A stretch of 64,000 nucleotides of DNA from Rheinheimera salexigens (GCF_001752395.1 NZ_MKEK01000001.1:1797259-1861258); one strand, 5' to 3'; numbered from the stretch's first letter, positions 38,460 through 47,433 are shown. The notes: a model not told the origin generated them from the letters alone. A program made the numbers and translations.

Positions 38460-41139
38460 ACGTTTCTTTAAGCCAAAATGGCAGCACAAAGACGCCAATG
38501 TCCGTCAAGCTGCTATTGAAGAGCTTAATGCTGCAACACCTGCCCATAAAACCATACTTCATGAGTTAGCTTTTAATGATGGAGCAGAAGCCGTACGCCG
38601 CGTTGCTTTATCAAAACTAAATGACTTTTCACTTTGGTGGCAAGCCAGTAAGCACGATAACAGCGAACGTTTACAGCTGTTGTCAGAGCAGCGCTTAATC
38701 GACATGTTGTTACACAACCAAGTGGACTCTAAGCTCAAGCAAGCCTTTATTTTACAATGTAATCGTAGCAGCATCTTAGAGCAGCTAGCGATAGCAGAAA
38801 CCGATCCGAAAATTAAATTTAACTTATTACAACGTTTAAATAAGTTAGAGCTTTATACGCAAGCGCTACAAGATAAAGTGTTAACCTTTGAGCAAAAACA
38901 ACAGTTATTAAGTTTAATTAACGATGAAAAAACCCTTGAGCGTTTAGTTAAACGCCTTGATGGTGATTTGCTGCAAGCTGTTGAGCAAAAGTTAGTTAAA
39001 TTAGACCAGCAAAAACACTTGCCGATAAAACTGCGTAAACAACTGACGTTATTTTTAGCCAAGTTTAATGCATTACGCGACCGATATAGCGTAGCGGAAC
39101 TACCTAGCCAATTAGAGCAATTCGAACAAGAATGGCAAACATATGTTGTTGATATCGAATGCTTAGGCGCTGAAGCCGCCGTGTTTACGGAAAAATACAC
39201 CAGCATTAAGCAGCAAATTCAGCAGTGGTTGGCCCCGCGCTTAGCCGAATTAGCCCAGCAACAAGCTGCCGCAGCAGAAGCCGATGCTAGAACAGCTATT
39301 GTGGCCAGTTTAACTCAACGCTTAACAGCCTTAGAGCAACAGCTGCAACAAGCCCTGCTAACAACCGATTTAAGTGCCGCGCAGCAGCTAGAGCAGCAAT
39401 TAAGCGAATTAGCTACAGAAATGACCGCCGCTAATGCACCCGTAGCCTTAACCAGCAAAATCGCTAAGTTACAGCAACAATTAGCCAATTTGCCAGCGTT
39501 AGCCGAACAACTAACCCAGATAACGCGAATCGTTACTGATTGGGCAGCTTTACCTTTAGCTGAAGATGCCGCTGCTTTTATGGCAGTAGAGCCCAAAATT
39601 CAACAGTGGCAGCAACAGTGGCGCACTATTAGCAAACAAATGTCTATTGCCGTGCCAGAAAGCCTAGCCGAAGCAAAAGCAGAACTACAACAGCAGTGGC
39701 GTCAATTAAGTAAAACCGCTAGCTCTGAAACCGACAAAGCGTTACGGCAATGTCGCAGTAAACTGGCCCAATTTAAACGCTTATATCAAGCGGGTAAATT
39801 TAATGTGTTGTTTGGTTTAAGTAAGGGCATAGAGCAAGATTATCTGCAGTTATCGCCACAGCAACAAGCCTTGTTAACCAAAGATATTGACTATGCACGC
39901 GAGAAAATTGCCGAGCTTGGCGATTGGCAAGAATATATCGCCACGCCACGTAAACAAGCTTTACTAACTGAAATTCAACAATTGCCAGAGCAAGTTGCCG
40001 ACAAAGAAATTCATCAGCGCGCCGAGCAAGTTAAACAAGCGCGCACGACTTGGAATAGTTTAGGCAAAGCCGCCGCCGAGTTAGAGCCAGAACTAAATGC
40101 CGCTTTTGACTTAGCTTGCGAGCGTGCCTTTGCGCCATGTCGCAGTTACTTTGCTAATTTAGACTTGCAACGTGCCGAGCATATGACTCAGCGGCAGGCA
40201 ATTATTCAGCAAGCAGAGCAAATAGATATTAACGCTATTGAATTAAAGCAATTAGAGCAACAGTTAAATAACCTGCGCCAAGCTTGGCAACAAGCCGGAG
40301 CGGTAGATAAAGTGCAATACCAAGCACTATACGAGCAGTATCAAGCAGCAATTAAACCGCTGCGTCAGCATATCACTAATTTGCAGCAGCAAGTGGCCGA
40401 GCAAAAACAGCAAATAATTGATCAAGTGCAGCAAGCCTTAACGCTAGAGCAGCCGCAAGTGACAGCCAGTGTTTTAAAAGACTGCCAGCAAAAATGGAAA
40501 ACGCTAGGCTCAGCCGCACGTAAGCAAGATCAAGCATTATGGCTGCAATTCAGAGAGTTATGTGATGGCTTCTTTAATAGCAGAGCCGAGCAATATCAGC
40601 AGCAGCAATTAGCAGAGCAAGCTGATAAACAAGCCATGCAGCAGCAATTAGAGCAATTTACCACTCAACTAGACGCTGCCAACACCATAGCGGATATTGA
40701 ACAGGTTATTACCACCTTAAACCAAGTTGAACATGCGCATACGGTTAAAGGCTTATTACAACAAGCGCAGTTTAAACAGCAGCAACTACGCCAGCAACAG
40801 CAACACGCCGAATTTACAGGTATGTTTGACTTGCTAAGCTCATCAGAGCTAGCAGCTGCCGACTTACCTGCAGCTTATCGTGACAGCTTTAATAAACAAC
40901 AAGAGCAACAGTTTACACGCGAGCAGTTAACGTTAGCGCTAGAAATACTTGCCGATAAGCCTTCACCAGAAGACTTAAAAAGCCAACGCCAACAAGTACA
41001 GCTAGTGTTAATGTCAGAAAAACACAACCAAGGTCATTCAATAGAATTAGATGACTTATTACATCGCTGGCTCCAATTTGGAGTGGTAAATGACAACGAA
41101 CAAGCATTATTAGCGCGAGTTAAAGCGGTGTTTGCTTAA
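38449..41139 (+). CDS. DUF349-domain protein
   Basis: An 896-residue, Gln- and Leu-rich, almost wholly helical protein with several DUF349 repeats (for example WKTLGSAARKQDQALWLQFRELCD near residue 690). The start is ATG 38449 (MIFKRFFKPKWQ); the first part resembles HEAT-like helices. Function unknown; coiled-coil cytoplasmic protein. The last 136 bases (41005-41140, including one base past the stop) are repeated perfectly at 49443-49578, on the other side of the cassette array. Confidence 0.85.
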   Translation: MIFKRFFKPKWQHKDANVRQAAIEELNAATPAHKTILHELAFNDGAEAVRRVALSKLNDFSLWWQASKHDNSERLQLLSEQRLIDMLLHNQVDSKLKQAFILQCNRSSILEQLAIAETDPKIKFNLLQRLNKLELYTQALQDKVLTFEQKQQLLSLINDEKTLERLVKRLDGDLLQAVEQKLVKLDQQKHLPIKLRKQLTLFLAKFNALRDRYSVAELPSQLEQFEQEWQTYVVDIECLGAEAAVFTEKYTSIKQQIQQWLAPRLAELAQQQAAAAEADARTAIVASLTQRLTALEQQLQQALLTTDLSAAQQLEQQLSELATEMTAANAPVALTSKIAKLQQQLANLPALAEQLTQITRIVTDWAALPLAEDAAAFMAVEPKIQQWQQQWRTISKQMSIAVPESLAEAKAELQQQWRQLSKTASSETDKALRQCRSKLAQFKRLYQAGKFNVLFGLSKGIEQDYLQLSPQQQALLTKDIDYAREKIAELGDWQEYIATPRKQALLTEIQQLPEQVADKEIHQRAEQVKQARTTWNSLGKAAAELEPELNAAFDLACERAFAPCRSYFANLDLQRAEHMTQRQAIIQQAEQIDINAIELKQLEQQLNNLRQAWQQAGAVDKVQYQALYEQYQAAIKPLRQHITNLQQQVAEQKQQIIDQVQQALTLEQPQVTASVLKDCQQKWKTLGSAARKQDQALWLQFRELCDGFFNSRAEQYQQQQLAEQADKQAMQQQLEQFTTQLDAANTIADIEQVITTLNQVEHAHTVKGLLQQAQFKQQQLRQQQQHAEFTGMFDLLSSSELAAADLPAAYRDSFNKQQEQQFTREQLTLALEILADKPSPEDLKSQRQQVQLVLMSEKHNQGHSIELDDLLHRWLQFGVVNDNEQALLARVKAVFA

Positions 41140-41140
41140 T
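41005..41140 (+). repeat. 136-bp direct repeat, copy 1 (3' end of DUF349 gene)
   Basis: Identical base for base to 49443-49578. It begins with GTGTTA, the short sequence shared with creA at the other junction, and ends one base after the stop codon. Confidence 0.98.
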
Positions 41141-41185
41141 TAAAACTGCCAATGTTGTAATGATTTAATTTAATAATTCAGAATT

Positions 41186-41216
41186 AAAACCGGTGCCATA
41201 TGCACCGGTTTTTTTA
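41186..41216 (+). terminator. terminator of the DUF349 gene
   Basis: Stem AAAACCGGTGC / GCACCGGTTTT with a CATAT loop, then a T-run. It resembles, but differs from, the terminator at 49598-49628 after repeat copy 2. Confidence 0.88.
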
Positions 41217-41522
41217 TGAGTATTTTATATCACTTAATAATAAGTCAGTTGCTAACTACAACTTTCACAACTGTACCTTAAATTTTTCACTGTATTTTTA
41301 TGCAGCGCTGTGTAAATAATTTGTTTTAAAATCAATAAACGGCTTTAACCACGCTTTCCCGCTTAGTGTTTTATATAAAATCATATTATGTAGTTGATTT
41401 AGTGACAAATATTGGTTAGTTTAACATCATGTAAAATAATGATAGAAGGCAAGCTACGCGGTAAGAAAGCGTGCGTTTTGCTTCATATTAAGCTGTTACG
41501 TGCTAGAGAGTAGGAATAGTAG
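41217..41522. other. left flank of the cassette array
   Basis: Non-coding. The stretch 41391-41458 is similar to 50498-50565, on the far side of the array, and appears to be the left half of the original locus. GTTTAAC at 41419-41425 and GTTACGT at 41495-41501 could frame an attC- or attI-like site; pairing inside it is imperfect. The first cassette begins at 41496. Confidence 0.55.
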
Positions 41523-42188
41523 ATGGGCAGTTCAGGTTATGGGCTTATAGTCATGTCAAACGAATCAATTCCTATTGAATTGGTTCAACCAGATTTTAAT
41601 TGGGTTGATTCTCTGCTTCAAAATCTGCCATTTTTATTGACAGTTATTATTGTTGTTGCGGCAGCTGTGGTTACTTACAGAAGTAACCGAAAATCGGTGG
41701 AATCACAAAATAGACTGGCTCAACAACGTCGCCAAGATGAGCATGACAACAAAATTTCAGAGTTTAGGCATCAATGGCTTCAAGGCGTTCGTGAAACTGC
41801 TGCTGAATTATCTGAGGTTATATATGAACTTCAGATGTACATTGTCAAAAGAAACATCGCGCGGGAAAACTACAGACAAGCTGGTCAACAAGGAGACGTC
41901 GACAACGTAGAGAAATTTTCTGAAAACATGAGTAGCTATGCAGAACACTTACACGATCATCGTACAAAGTTCTATAGGCTTTACTCAAAGTTAAAATTGC
42001 TCTTCAAGAAAGACGACCCGTCAACGGTAGATCTTTTCAAGCTCCTAGATTTAATAAAAGATAGTATTTACGATTTTGATACGACGGAATTGAAGGATGA
42101 TCAGATAAACAATGTGATAGTAAGTCTTCAAGTGGTTTTGAAGGCTGAATGGGAGGTGACAAAAGCTCGTGAGTGGAAGAGCACGTAA
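41523..42188 (+). CDS. cassette 1: membrane-anchored coiled-coil protein of unknown function
   Basis: A 221-residue protein with one hydrophobic helix (about residues 35-51, FLLTVIIVVAAAVV) followed by a charged, helical cytoplasmic part. I do not recognise the family. GTAGGAA precedes the ATG; an internal ATG 11 codons on is an alternative. Its stop codon overlaps the R'' box of attC1. The gene fills an integron cassette that opens with TTACGT. Confidence 0.75.
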   Translation: MGSSGYGLIVMSNESIPIELVQPDFNWVDSLLQNLPFLLTVIIVVAAAVVTYRSNRKSVESQNRLAQQRRQDEHDNKISEFRHQWLQGVRETAAELSEVIYELQMYIVKRNIARENYRQAGQQGDVDNVEKFSENMSSYAEHLHDHRTKFYRLYSKLKLLFKKDDPSTVDLFKLLDLIKDSIYDFDTTELKDDQINNVIVSLQVVLKAEWEVTKAREWKST

Positions 42189-42284
42189 CAAGTCGCTGTA
42201 GTACGCGGCCGATGGCCGCCGGACGCCCTTTTCATTGCGGCTTCGCCTCCATTAACAAGGGCGCCGCTAAGCTCAGCGTTATAC
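42183..42284 (+). other. attC site 1
   Basis: R'' box ACGTAAC (42183-42189) and R' box GTTATAC (42278-42284). Inner stem CGGACGCCCTT / AAGGGCGCCG with a bulged A. R'' is the exact reverse complement of the G+TTACGT core at the start of this cassette (41495-41501), as expected for a true cassette. Confidence 0.88.
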
Positions 42285-42304
42285 ATCATTATTGAGATTT
42301 GAGA

Positions 42305-42865
42305 ATGGATGAAGATGTTGAACAATATTTAGAACGTATTAAGTTAGAACATGAAGAGCGTGTTTTCTTCTTGCAGCAAGGGCTTGGCGCGGAGGTTCAT
42401 TGGTTTTTTAGTCAAGGGTTTGATGCTTTAACAAGTGGTTTATTTCTACCAGCATGCGCAAGTTTTATTATTGGTATTGAAGCATCACTAAGAGTAACGA
42501 TGCACCAAATAAATATTCCAGCAAGGGTAGAAGAGTTAGATCCAGCGAAAACACTGAGCAACAGACTGATTAATAAGGCCCAAGAAAATGGACTTCCAGT
42601 AAAGCTCTTAGCATTTCCTAAAGAGCATGACTTTGATGAAAAATTAGCATCTATAAAACCAAATCAAAAAAATATAGAAATAGTACGTATTCGCCATAAT
42701 CTTTGTCATGGAAATATTCTTGAGTATATTAATACTGAACTTGGTGAAGATAATGTTTTTTTTACACCAGATTGCTGTCGAGGTTTGGCCATCTGTTTGT
42801 ATTTTATATCGAAGAACTGGGCGAAAGGCCTTGGTGAGTTTCGAGCTAAACGATTTGAAGTATAA
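42305..42865 (+). CDS. cassette 2: HEPN-like protein
   Basis: A 186-residue helical protein, no signal or membrane segment. RHNLCHGN at residues 130-137 matches the R-x4-H motif of HEPN domains (Arg 130, His 135, Asn at 132), many of which are RNA-cleaving toxins or abortive-infection effectors. The upstream helices (EHEERVFFLQQGLGAEVHWFFSQGFDAL...) fit the four-helix HEPN bundle. I cannot name a subfamily. The ATG at 42305 is preferred over a TTG two codons upstream; no strong ribosome site is visible. Confidence 0.65.
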   Translation: MDEDVEQYLERIKLEHEERVFFLQQGLGAEVHWFFSQGFDALTSGLFLPACASFIIGIEASLRVTMHQINIPARVEELDPAKTLSNRLINKAQENGLPVKLLAFPKEHDFDEKLASIKPNQKNIEIVRIRHNLCHGNILEYINTELGEDNVFFTPDCCRGLAICLYFISKNWAKGLGEFRAKRFEV

Positions 42866-42919
42866 CAAGGCGCTCAAGCAAGGACACGCTAACGCGTGCC
42901 GCTTAGCTTAGCGTTAGTT
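42860..42919 (+). other. attC site 2
   Basis: A 60-bp classical attC: R'' GTATAAC (42860-42866), R' GTTAGTT (42913-42919), central GGACACGC / GCGTGCC with a bulged A. R'' is the exact complement of the start of cassette 2 (G+TTATAC). Confidence 0.95.
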
Positions 42920-42937
42920 AATCAACCGGAGAGTTTC

Positions 42938-43675
42938 GTGCAATGGATTTCAGCCTACACAAGGCTTTTTAATATCCTAGATAGAAAGGATACGCCTGCT
43001 TATCATAGCGGGTCGCAATTTATAAGGGTTGTTCAGCAGTTTGATCCGGGACTTCCTAGCTATAGCCTCTACATTGTTCAGAGGCAAAAAGCTGGTAAAA
43101 GCACAAGCCGGCGGGACTTCTATTGGGATATTTTGAATGGCTTAGATGAAGCTACGAGATACGAAGCCTTCCGAGCCTTCCTTGATAACGTCAGTCCCCA
43201 TTATCCTGAAGAGTCTCAAGAGCTAAGCGCGTACCTTTTTGGCGGAGGGAATCCGGTTCCCAAGGTTAAAATACCTGTAGATGCGTGGAACTCTGAAAGA
43301 TTGAACGTTACATTGGCGAAAATCGACAATGCCATAGATTCGGGTAACTTCAACAACGCTATGACTTTAGCGTACACCTGTCTCGAAGGCCTTTACAAAT
43401 CATACATACGCAAACACAGCCCTGAGAATGAATCTCAAACAGAGTTGATCCCGCTGTCAAAGATAGTGCGTGATGACATAGTTGTAAAACTCGATAAAAG
43501 AGGGCCGTTCCCACAGCAAATGGTCACAAGTATATCTACATTGACGAGTGCAATAGCAAATTCAAGAAATAGCTTTAGTGATTCCCATTTTGACAACGAC
43601 GCGAATAGGTGGCTAGCCGGTTACAGCCGAGACTTGGTGAACTCACTTGGAAGGTTATTGCTACACTTCATATAA
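42938..43675 (+). CDS. cassette 3: abortive-infection-like protein with C-terminal HEPN motif
   Basis: A 245-residue protein. The C-terminal half is helical and contains RNSFSDSH (Arg 210, His 217), an R-x6-H motif of HEPN/Abi-C-type domains, followed by a closing hydrophobic helix. The N-terminal ~110 residues are a separate region. The start is GTG 42938, which has GGAGA 5 bases upstream; the frame is open further back into attC2 but that part is the recombination site. Likely defence effector by resemblance; no direct evidence. Confidence 0.65.
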   Translation: MQWISAYTRLFNILDRKDTPAYHSGSQFIRVVQQFDPGLPSYSLYIVQRQKAGKSTSRRDFYWDILNGLDEATRYEAFRAFLDNVSPHYPEESQELSAYLFGGGNPVPKVKIPVDAWNSERLNVTLAKIDNAIDSGNFNNAMTLAYTCLEGLYKSYIRKHSPENESQTELIPLSKIVRDDIVVKLDKRGPFPQQMVTSISTLTSAIANSRNSFSDSHFDNDANRWLAGYSRDLVNSLGRLLLHFI

Positions 43676-43677
43676 TC

Positions 43678-43762
43678 AACTAACAAACCAAGACAGCGGG
43701 ACATATTTTTGCTTCGCTGCGCTCAAAACGCAAAAATATGCCCCTGCTTGGGGGCGTTAAAT
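43678..43762 (+). other. attC site 3
   Basis: R'' AACTAAC (43678-43684), R' GTTAAAT (43756-43762), and a perfect 11-bp inner stem CATATTTTTGC / GCAAAAATATG with a bulged A beside GGG/CCC. R'' is the exact complement of the start of cassette 3 (G+TTAGTT). Confidence 0.95.
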
Positions 43763-43823
43763 GCTTGGCGAGAAACCGTGTTTCAATATTCTAAACTATC
43801 ACACAAATAATATGGATTGTTAA

Positions 43824-45839
43824 ATGGGCAATATGACGATAAGTGGTACAGCAGATATCACTCACGAAGGGATTAAAAAGCATTTTACGAAATGGAAGAA
43901 ATATCCTTTTCAATCCGTTATTGAATTGATCGCTAACGGATTTGACTCTGGAGCAACATCCGTTGATGTTACGATTGAGCATAATGGAATGCATGGTCTA
44001 GTTGCTATAACCGTGTTGGATAACGGGTCAGGTATTGACATAAAAGAATGCGACCAACATTTTTCTAGGTTTAATGAATCTTCTAAGCAAGGTGATGATG
44101 ACCTCCAGGGAGCTCACGGAAAAGGAAGGCTTGCGTTTCATTTGCTCTGCTCAAATGCTACTTGGTACACCAGATGCCATGACTCTGAATCTAAGATATT
44201 AATAGATAGCACTAAACTGCGTAATTTTTCGGCAAAAGTGATTGGTCCCGAGGAACAGCATGCATCATTAAGCACATATGAATCAGGTACATGTGTAGTC
44301 CTAACCAATTTTCACGCCAACCTTCCAGAACTAGATATGATTAAAAGTAATCTTGAAAGCTATTTTGGCTGGAGATTAATTCTAAATCCTGATCGAAAGC
44401 TAACGGTTAATGGAGTAGATGTTGAGATTCCTGAAAGTGAGTTGATAGAGAAAAATATTTGTATTGACGGAACCGAATTCAAAATTGATTTTATTCGCTG
44501 GATAGATAAGCCAGGAGACGAAAAGTCATATAATTATGTGGTGAACCATGACGGGCGAGTATTGCATCGGGAGCTAAGTAGTTTTAATAAGAAACCTAAG
44601 TTTCATCTTAGTTCTTATTCTAGGTCAAACTGGTTCGATAATTTCGATAAAAATAGCTCACCACTAAATTTTACGGATACCCCTCAGGTTAGCCCAGAAT
44701 CTGATGCTTTTAAGAAGTTAAAAAAAGCAATACATGAGTTCAGTAGTGAAATTTACGAAAAATTTCTGCGAGAATTTGTTGAAGAAAAAATCGAGGAGTA
44801 TGAGGCGCGCGGTTATTTTCCAGAGCATAAAAGGCTAAACGCTGAAGAGGCGGCTTGGAGAAGGGAGAATACTAAGTCTTTTGTGAAGTCTCTTTATATT
44901 ACTGACCCCACAGTTTTCAATAATATAAAAGAGAAACCCGTAAAAATATTATTGGCGCTGATTGATAAAATATTGGTGTCCAATGAAAATGATACGATTT
45001 TTGAGGTTATTGGCGAAATTCTTAATCTAGATGAAAATCAGATAAATAAATTCTCTGATCAGGTTAAAAATTCATCGTTAGAAAACATTGTTAGCACTAT
45101 TGAAGTCCTTCAAAAAAGGGAATTTGCTGTCAACAAGCTTCGAGAAATAATGGTTAAGTATTATAAGGAAGTTCTCGAAACACCTGATTTGCAAGGGATT
45201 ATTGAAAGTAACACTTGGCTTTTCGGTAACAAATACACATTGCTCGGTGCTGAAGAGGATGACTTCCAAAAAATATCTTTGAATCTTAGGAGTCATGTAA
45301 AAGGAATAGATTCAATTGATGAAGTTGACTTAGAGTCAATGGATTTAGAAGGTGGTTTAGATATTGAGGGTGTCAGACGACAGGTGGACTTATTCTTAGC
45401 TAGAAAGAATATTGGATTCAATTCTAGAGGGGAATCTTACTACCAGTGTACGATCATCGAAATAAAGAGGCCAGCAGTTGCACTCAACGAAAAGCATCTT
45501 AAGCAAATCAGAGAATATGCGCGAATAATATCCGAGCACTCGGGCTTCTCAATGGAGAAGATGAAATTTGAAATAATACTGGTCGGTAGAAAAATCTCTG
45601 ATAAAGATTTCGATATCAACTCCGCTTTAGAAACAGCAGATGCTAATAACGAACCTGGATTAGTGTTCAGCACCAAAAATGATCGGATAAAAGGGTATGT
45701 GAAAACTTGGGGAACAATATTTGCCGAGTTTGATTTAGCAAATCATTACCTGCTTAAGAAACTTCAAACGAAAAGGGGCTCTCTTGAAGATAAACCTTCA
45801 AAGCAACTAGTAGATGAACTTCAGGAACAAACGGAGTAA
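43824..45839 (+). CDS. cassette 4: GHKL ATPase fused to PD-(D/E)XK (Shedu-like) nuclease
   Basis: A 671-residue two-part protein. Residues 1-~300 form a GHKL (Hsp90/MutL/MORC-type) ATPase: N-box ELIANGFDSGA (Glu 34, Asn 38), G1 box VLDNGSG (Asp 66) and G2 box GAHGKGR (96-102). A long helical linker with AVNKLREIMVKYYKEVLE follows. The C-terminal part reads IIESNTWLFG, then VDLFLARK (Asp 522) and IIEIKRP (Glu 546, Lys 548), the D...ExK core of a restriction-type nuclease arranged as in Shedu (DUF4263) proteins. GGA lies 7 bases before the ATG. An ATP-gated nuclease acting against foreign DNA is a reasonable inference. Its own attC is interrupted by an IS. Confidence 0.8.
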   Translation: MGNMTISGTADITHEGIKKHFTKWKKYPFQSVIELIANGFDSGATSVDVTIEHNGMHGLVAITVLDNGSGIDIKECDQHFSRFNESSKQGDDDLQGAHGKGRLAFHLLCSNATWYTRCHDSESKILIDSTKLRNFSAKVIGPEEQHASLSTYESGTCVVLTNFHANLPELDMIKSNLESYFGWRLILNPDRKLTVNGVDVEIPESELIEKNICIDGTEFKIDFIRWIDKPGDEKSYNYVVNHDGRVLHRELSSFNKKPKFHLSSYSRSNWFDNFDKNSSPLNFTDTPQVSPESDAFKKLKKAIHEFSSEIYEKFLREFVEEKIEEYEARGYFPEHKRLNAEEAAWRRENTKSFVKSLYITDPTVFNNIKEKPVKILLALIDKILVSNENDTIFEVIGEILNLDENQINKFSDQVKNSSLENIVSTIEVLQKREFAVNKLREIMVKYYKEVLETPDLQGIIESNTWLFGNKYTLLGAEEDDFQKISLNLRSHVKGIDSIDEVDLESMDLEGGLDIEGVRRQVDLFLARKNIGFNSRGESYYQCTIIEIKRPAVALNEKHLKQIREYARIISEHSGFSMEKMKFEIILVGRKISDKDFDINSALETADANNEPGLVFSTKNDRIKGYVKTWGTIFAEFDLANHYLLKKLQTKRGSLEDKPSKQLVDELQEQTE

Positions 45840-45842
45840 TGC

Positions 45843-45851
45843 ATTTAACAC
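45843..45851 (+). other. attC site 4, left part (interrupted by IS)
   Basis: R'' box ATTTAAC (45843-45849), the exact complement of the start of cassette 4 (G+TTAAAT). The rest of the site continues after the IS at about 47434. Confidence 0.88.
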
Positions 45852-45865
45852 ATATGAGCCTTCTC

Positions 45866-46312
45866 GGAGTCAATAGGTAAAGCCGCTCTTCTGGCCGCGC
45901 TAGCGGCCAGTTTGTTGTCCATCAGCAAGATACTCTGCTTCATCTGTCATCATGGTTGCCAGGCGATAGCCTGCAACAAACACATATAGGGGCTCTCTTA
46001 TCTCACTCTCAGTGAGAGCCTGCTGATTTCAGCATCCTTGCTGACAGCAGGGGCACCAGACATTCATCGGTTAACCTGTTGCTGGCACTATTCAAGGCGA
46101 CGGGCTTAAAGCCAGTTAGTTTCAGGCTCAGTACAGGTGCAAACCATCTTGCTGATGGTAATGCGCAGCGACAATGTGTCTAATCAAGCGCGCTGGCTAC
46201 GGCAGTGTGCCAGAAGGCCGGTGGTTCAGCATGTTGCTATTGGCTACCAGCCTTCATTTGAGCATCAGCCATGGTGTTCCAGTTAGACGTTCAGCTCACC
46301 TTGTCCCGCGAC
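45866..46312 (-). ncRNA. non-coding end of the IS, candidate bridge RNA
   Basis: In IS1111-type elements the guide (bridge) RNA is encoded in the non-coding segment downstream of the transposase. This segment has many inverted repeats (CTGGCCGC / GCGGCCAG at 45891-45910; GCTCTC / GAGAGC near 45990-46015). Part of it (from 45915) is conserved in the relic at 49046-49155, including neighbouring hairpins whose stems differ in sequence but remain paired. The strand and ends are inferred. Confidence 0.45.
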
Positions 46313-47356
46313 TTAACACGTTAAGAAACGTTCTTCATTGAACACCTTCTGATTTTTTAGCATGTAGTAAACACAACGGCCAATTTTATGCGCGAGCGCG
46401 GAGAGTGCTTTGGCTTTGCTCATGCGCTTTTGTAGCTTGAGTAAGTAAGATTTGGCTTTGTCGTTACCGCGCAGATAAAGCACAGCAATCTCACCGAAGG
46501 CCCACTTCAAATGCGCATTGCCAATTTTATTACCCTGAGTGCCATAGCTTTTACCCGCAGATTCTGCTTTACACTTAATCAACCGACTATATGAAGCAAA
46601 GTCTTGAACGGTATTAAAGCGTTCAATATGGCCAACTTCGTACAGGATAGTCAGTGCCAGAATGCGGCCAATACCGGGAAAACTGGTCAGGATATGGTAA
46701 TCGTTGCCGTTATGATGCTTAGCATGTTTTTCAATAAAGCATTCAATAGAACTAAGTTCTTGGTTGTAAAAAGCAATGATGTTTAAGTCCAGATCAACAT
46801 TGCGCTGTACGAACTGATCATCAAAGCGATCTCGCATAGCTTCGCGGGCGTTAGGGTAGCGTAAATTTAGGTTGTTAGGGGGTAAATTGTACTGGCTAGT
46901 GGTGTTTTTTACATGTGCTTTTAAGTCGGCGCCATGGCGAACAATACGAGTGCGGCGGCGCAATAAATCACGGGCAGAGCGCATTTCTGGCGGATACACA
47001 TAGGCCTGCGGGAAATTGCCACCGCGAATAAGGTGAGCAATTTTATAGGAATCTATGCGATCATTTTTTGCTTTGCCGCCATGAATGGCCTTCATATATA
47101 AAGCATGACCAAGAATAAAATCGATACCATGTTCAGCACATAAGTCGCTTACCCAGTACCAGCAGTGCATACATTCAACGCCAACGACAACATTACCGAT
47201 ATAAGGTGCTAATATATCTAGTAATGGTTCTGGTAATGCCTTGATTTCACGGTGTAAGATTGTGTCACCGGCAGCATCCAGAATACAAACGTATAAAGAG
47301 CGCGCATGCAAATCTATTCCACAATAGTACGGATGTTGTGTAATATAAAATTTCAT
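46313..47356 (-). CDS. IS110-family transposase
   Basis: A 347-residue DEDD/RuvC-like transposase, apparently full length. The N-terminal domain has GIDLHARSLYVCILD (first catalytic Asp), VGVECMHCWYW (Glu) and HGGKAKNDRIDSYKIAHL (two Asp); the C-terminal domain has SFPGIGRILALTILYEVG and the catalytic-Ser type region with KIGNAHLKWAFGEIA. AGGAGAAGACC lies before the ATG. It drives cut-out and re-insertion with the help of a bridge RNA in this family. Confidence 0.93.
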   Translation of the reverse strand: MKFYITQHPYYCGIDLHARSLYVCILDAAGDTILHREIKALPEPLLDILAPYIGNVVVGVECMHCWYWVSDLCAEHGIDFILGHALYMKAIHGGKAKNDRIDSYKIAHLIRGGNFPQAYVYPPEMRSARDLLRRRTRIVRHGADLKAHVKNTTSQYNLPPNNLNLRYPNAREAMRDRFDDQFVQRNVDLDLNIIAFYNQELSSIECFIEKHAKHHNGNDYHILTSFPGIGRILALTILYEVGHIERFNTVQDFASYSRLIKCKAESAGKSYGTQGNKIGNAHLKWAFGEIAVLYLRGNDKAKSYLLKLQKRMSKAKALSALAHKIGRCVYYMLKNQKVFNEERFLTC

Positions 47357-47433
47357 TGGGTCTTCTCCTTTTGGTTTCGCCGCCTTTTAGCTTAGCCAAT
47401 CTGGCAAAGCTGGGGGAAAAGGCTCAATGATTA

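Larger units (their letters stand above)
45852..47433 (-). mobile_element. IS110-family element, IS1111-like, inserted in attC4
   Basis: Subterminal inverted repeats are visible: TGAGCCTTCTC at 45855-45865 and its near complement GAAAAGGCTCA at 47416-47426 (one mismatch). Boundaries are estimated from the usual IS1111 layout, in which a few bases lie outside the repeats; they may be off by 3-5 bases. One intact transposase (minus strand) and a ~450-bp non-coding 3' part make up ~1.58 kb. No target duplication is seen, as usual for the family. The position directly after the R'' box of an attC is the known habit of IS1111-attC elements. Confidence 0.85.

Noticed and set aside
46604..46786. Small plus-strand open frame inside the IS
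   Set aside because: It is a mirror frame of the transposase.
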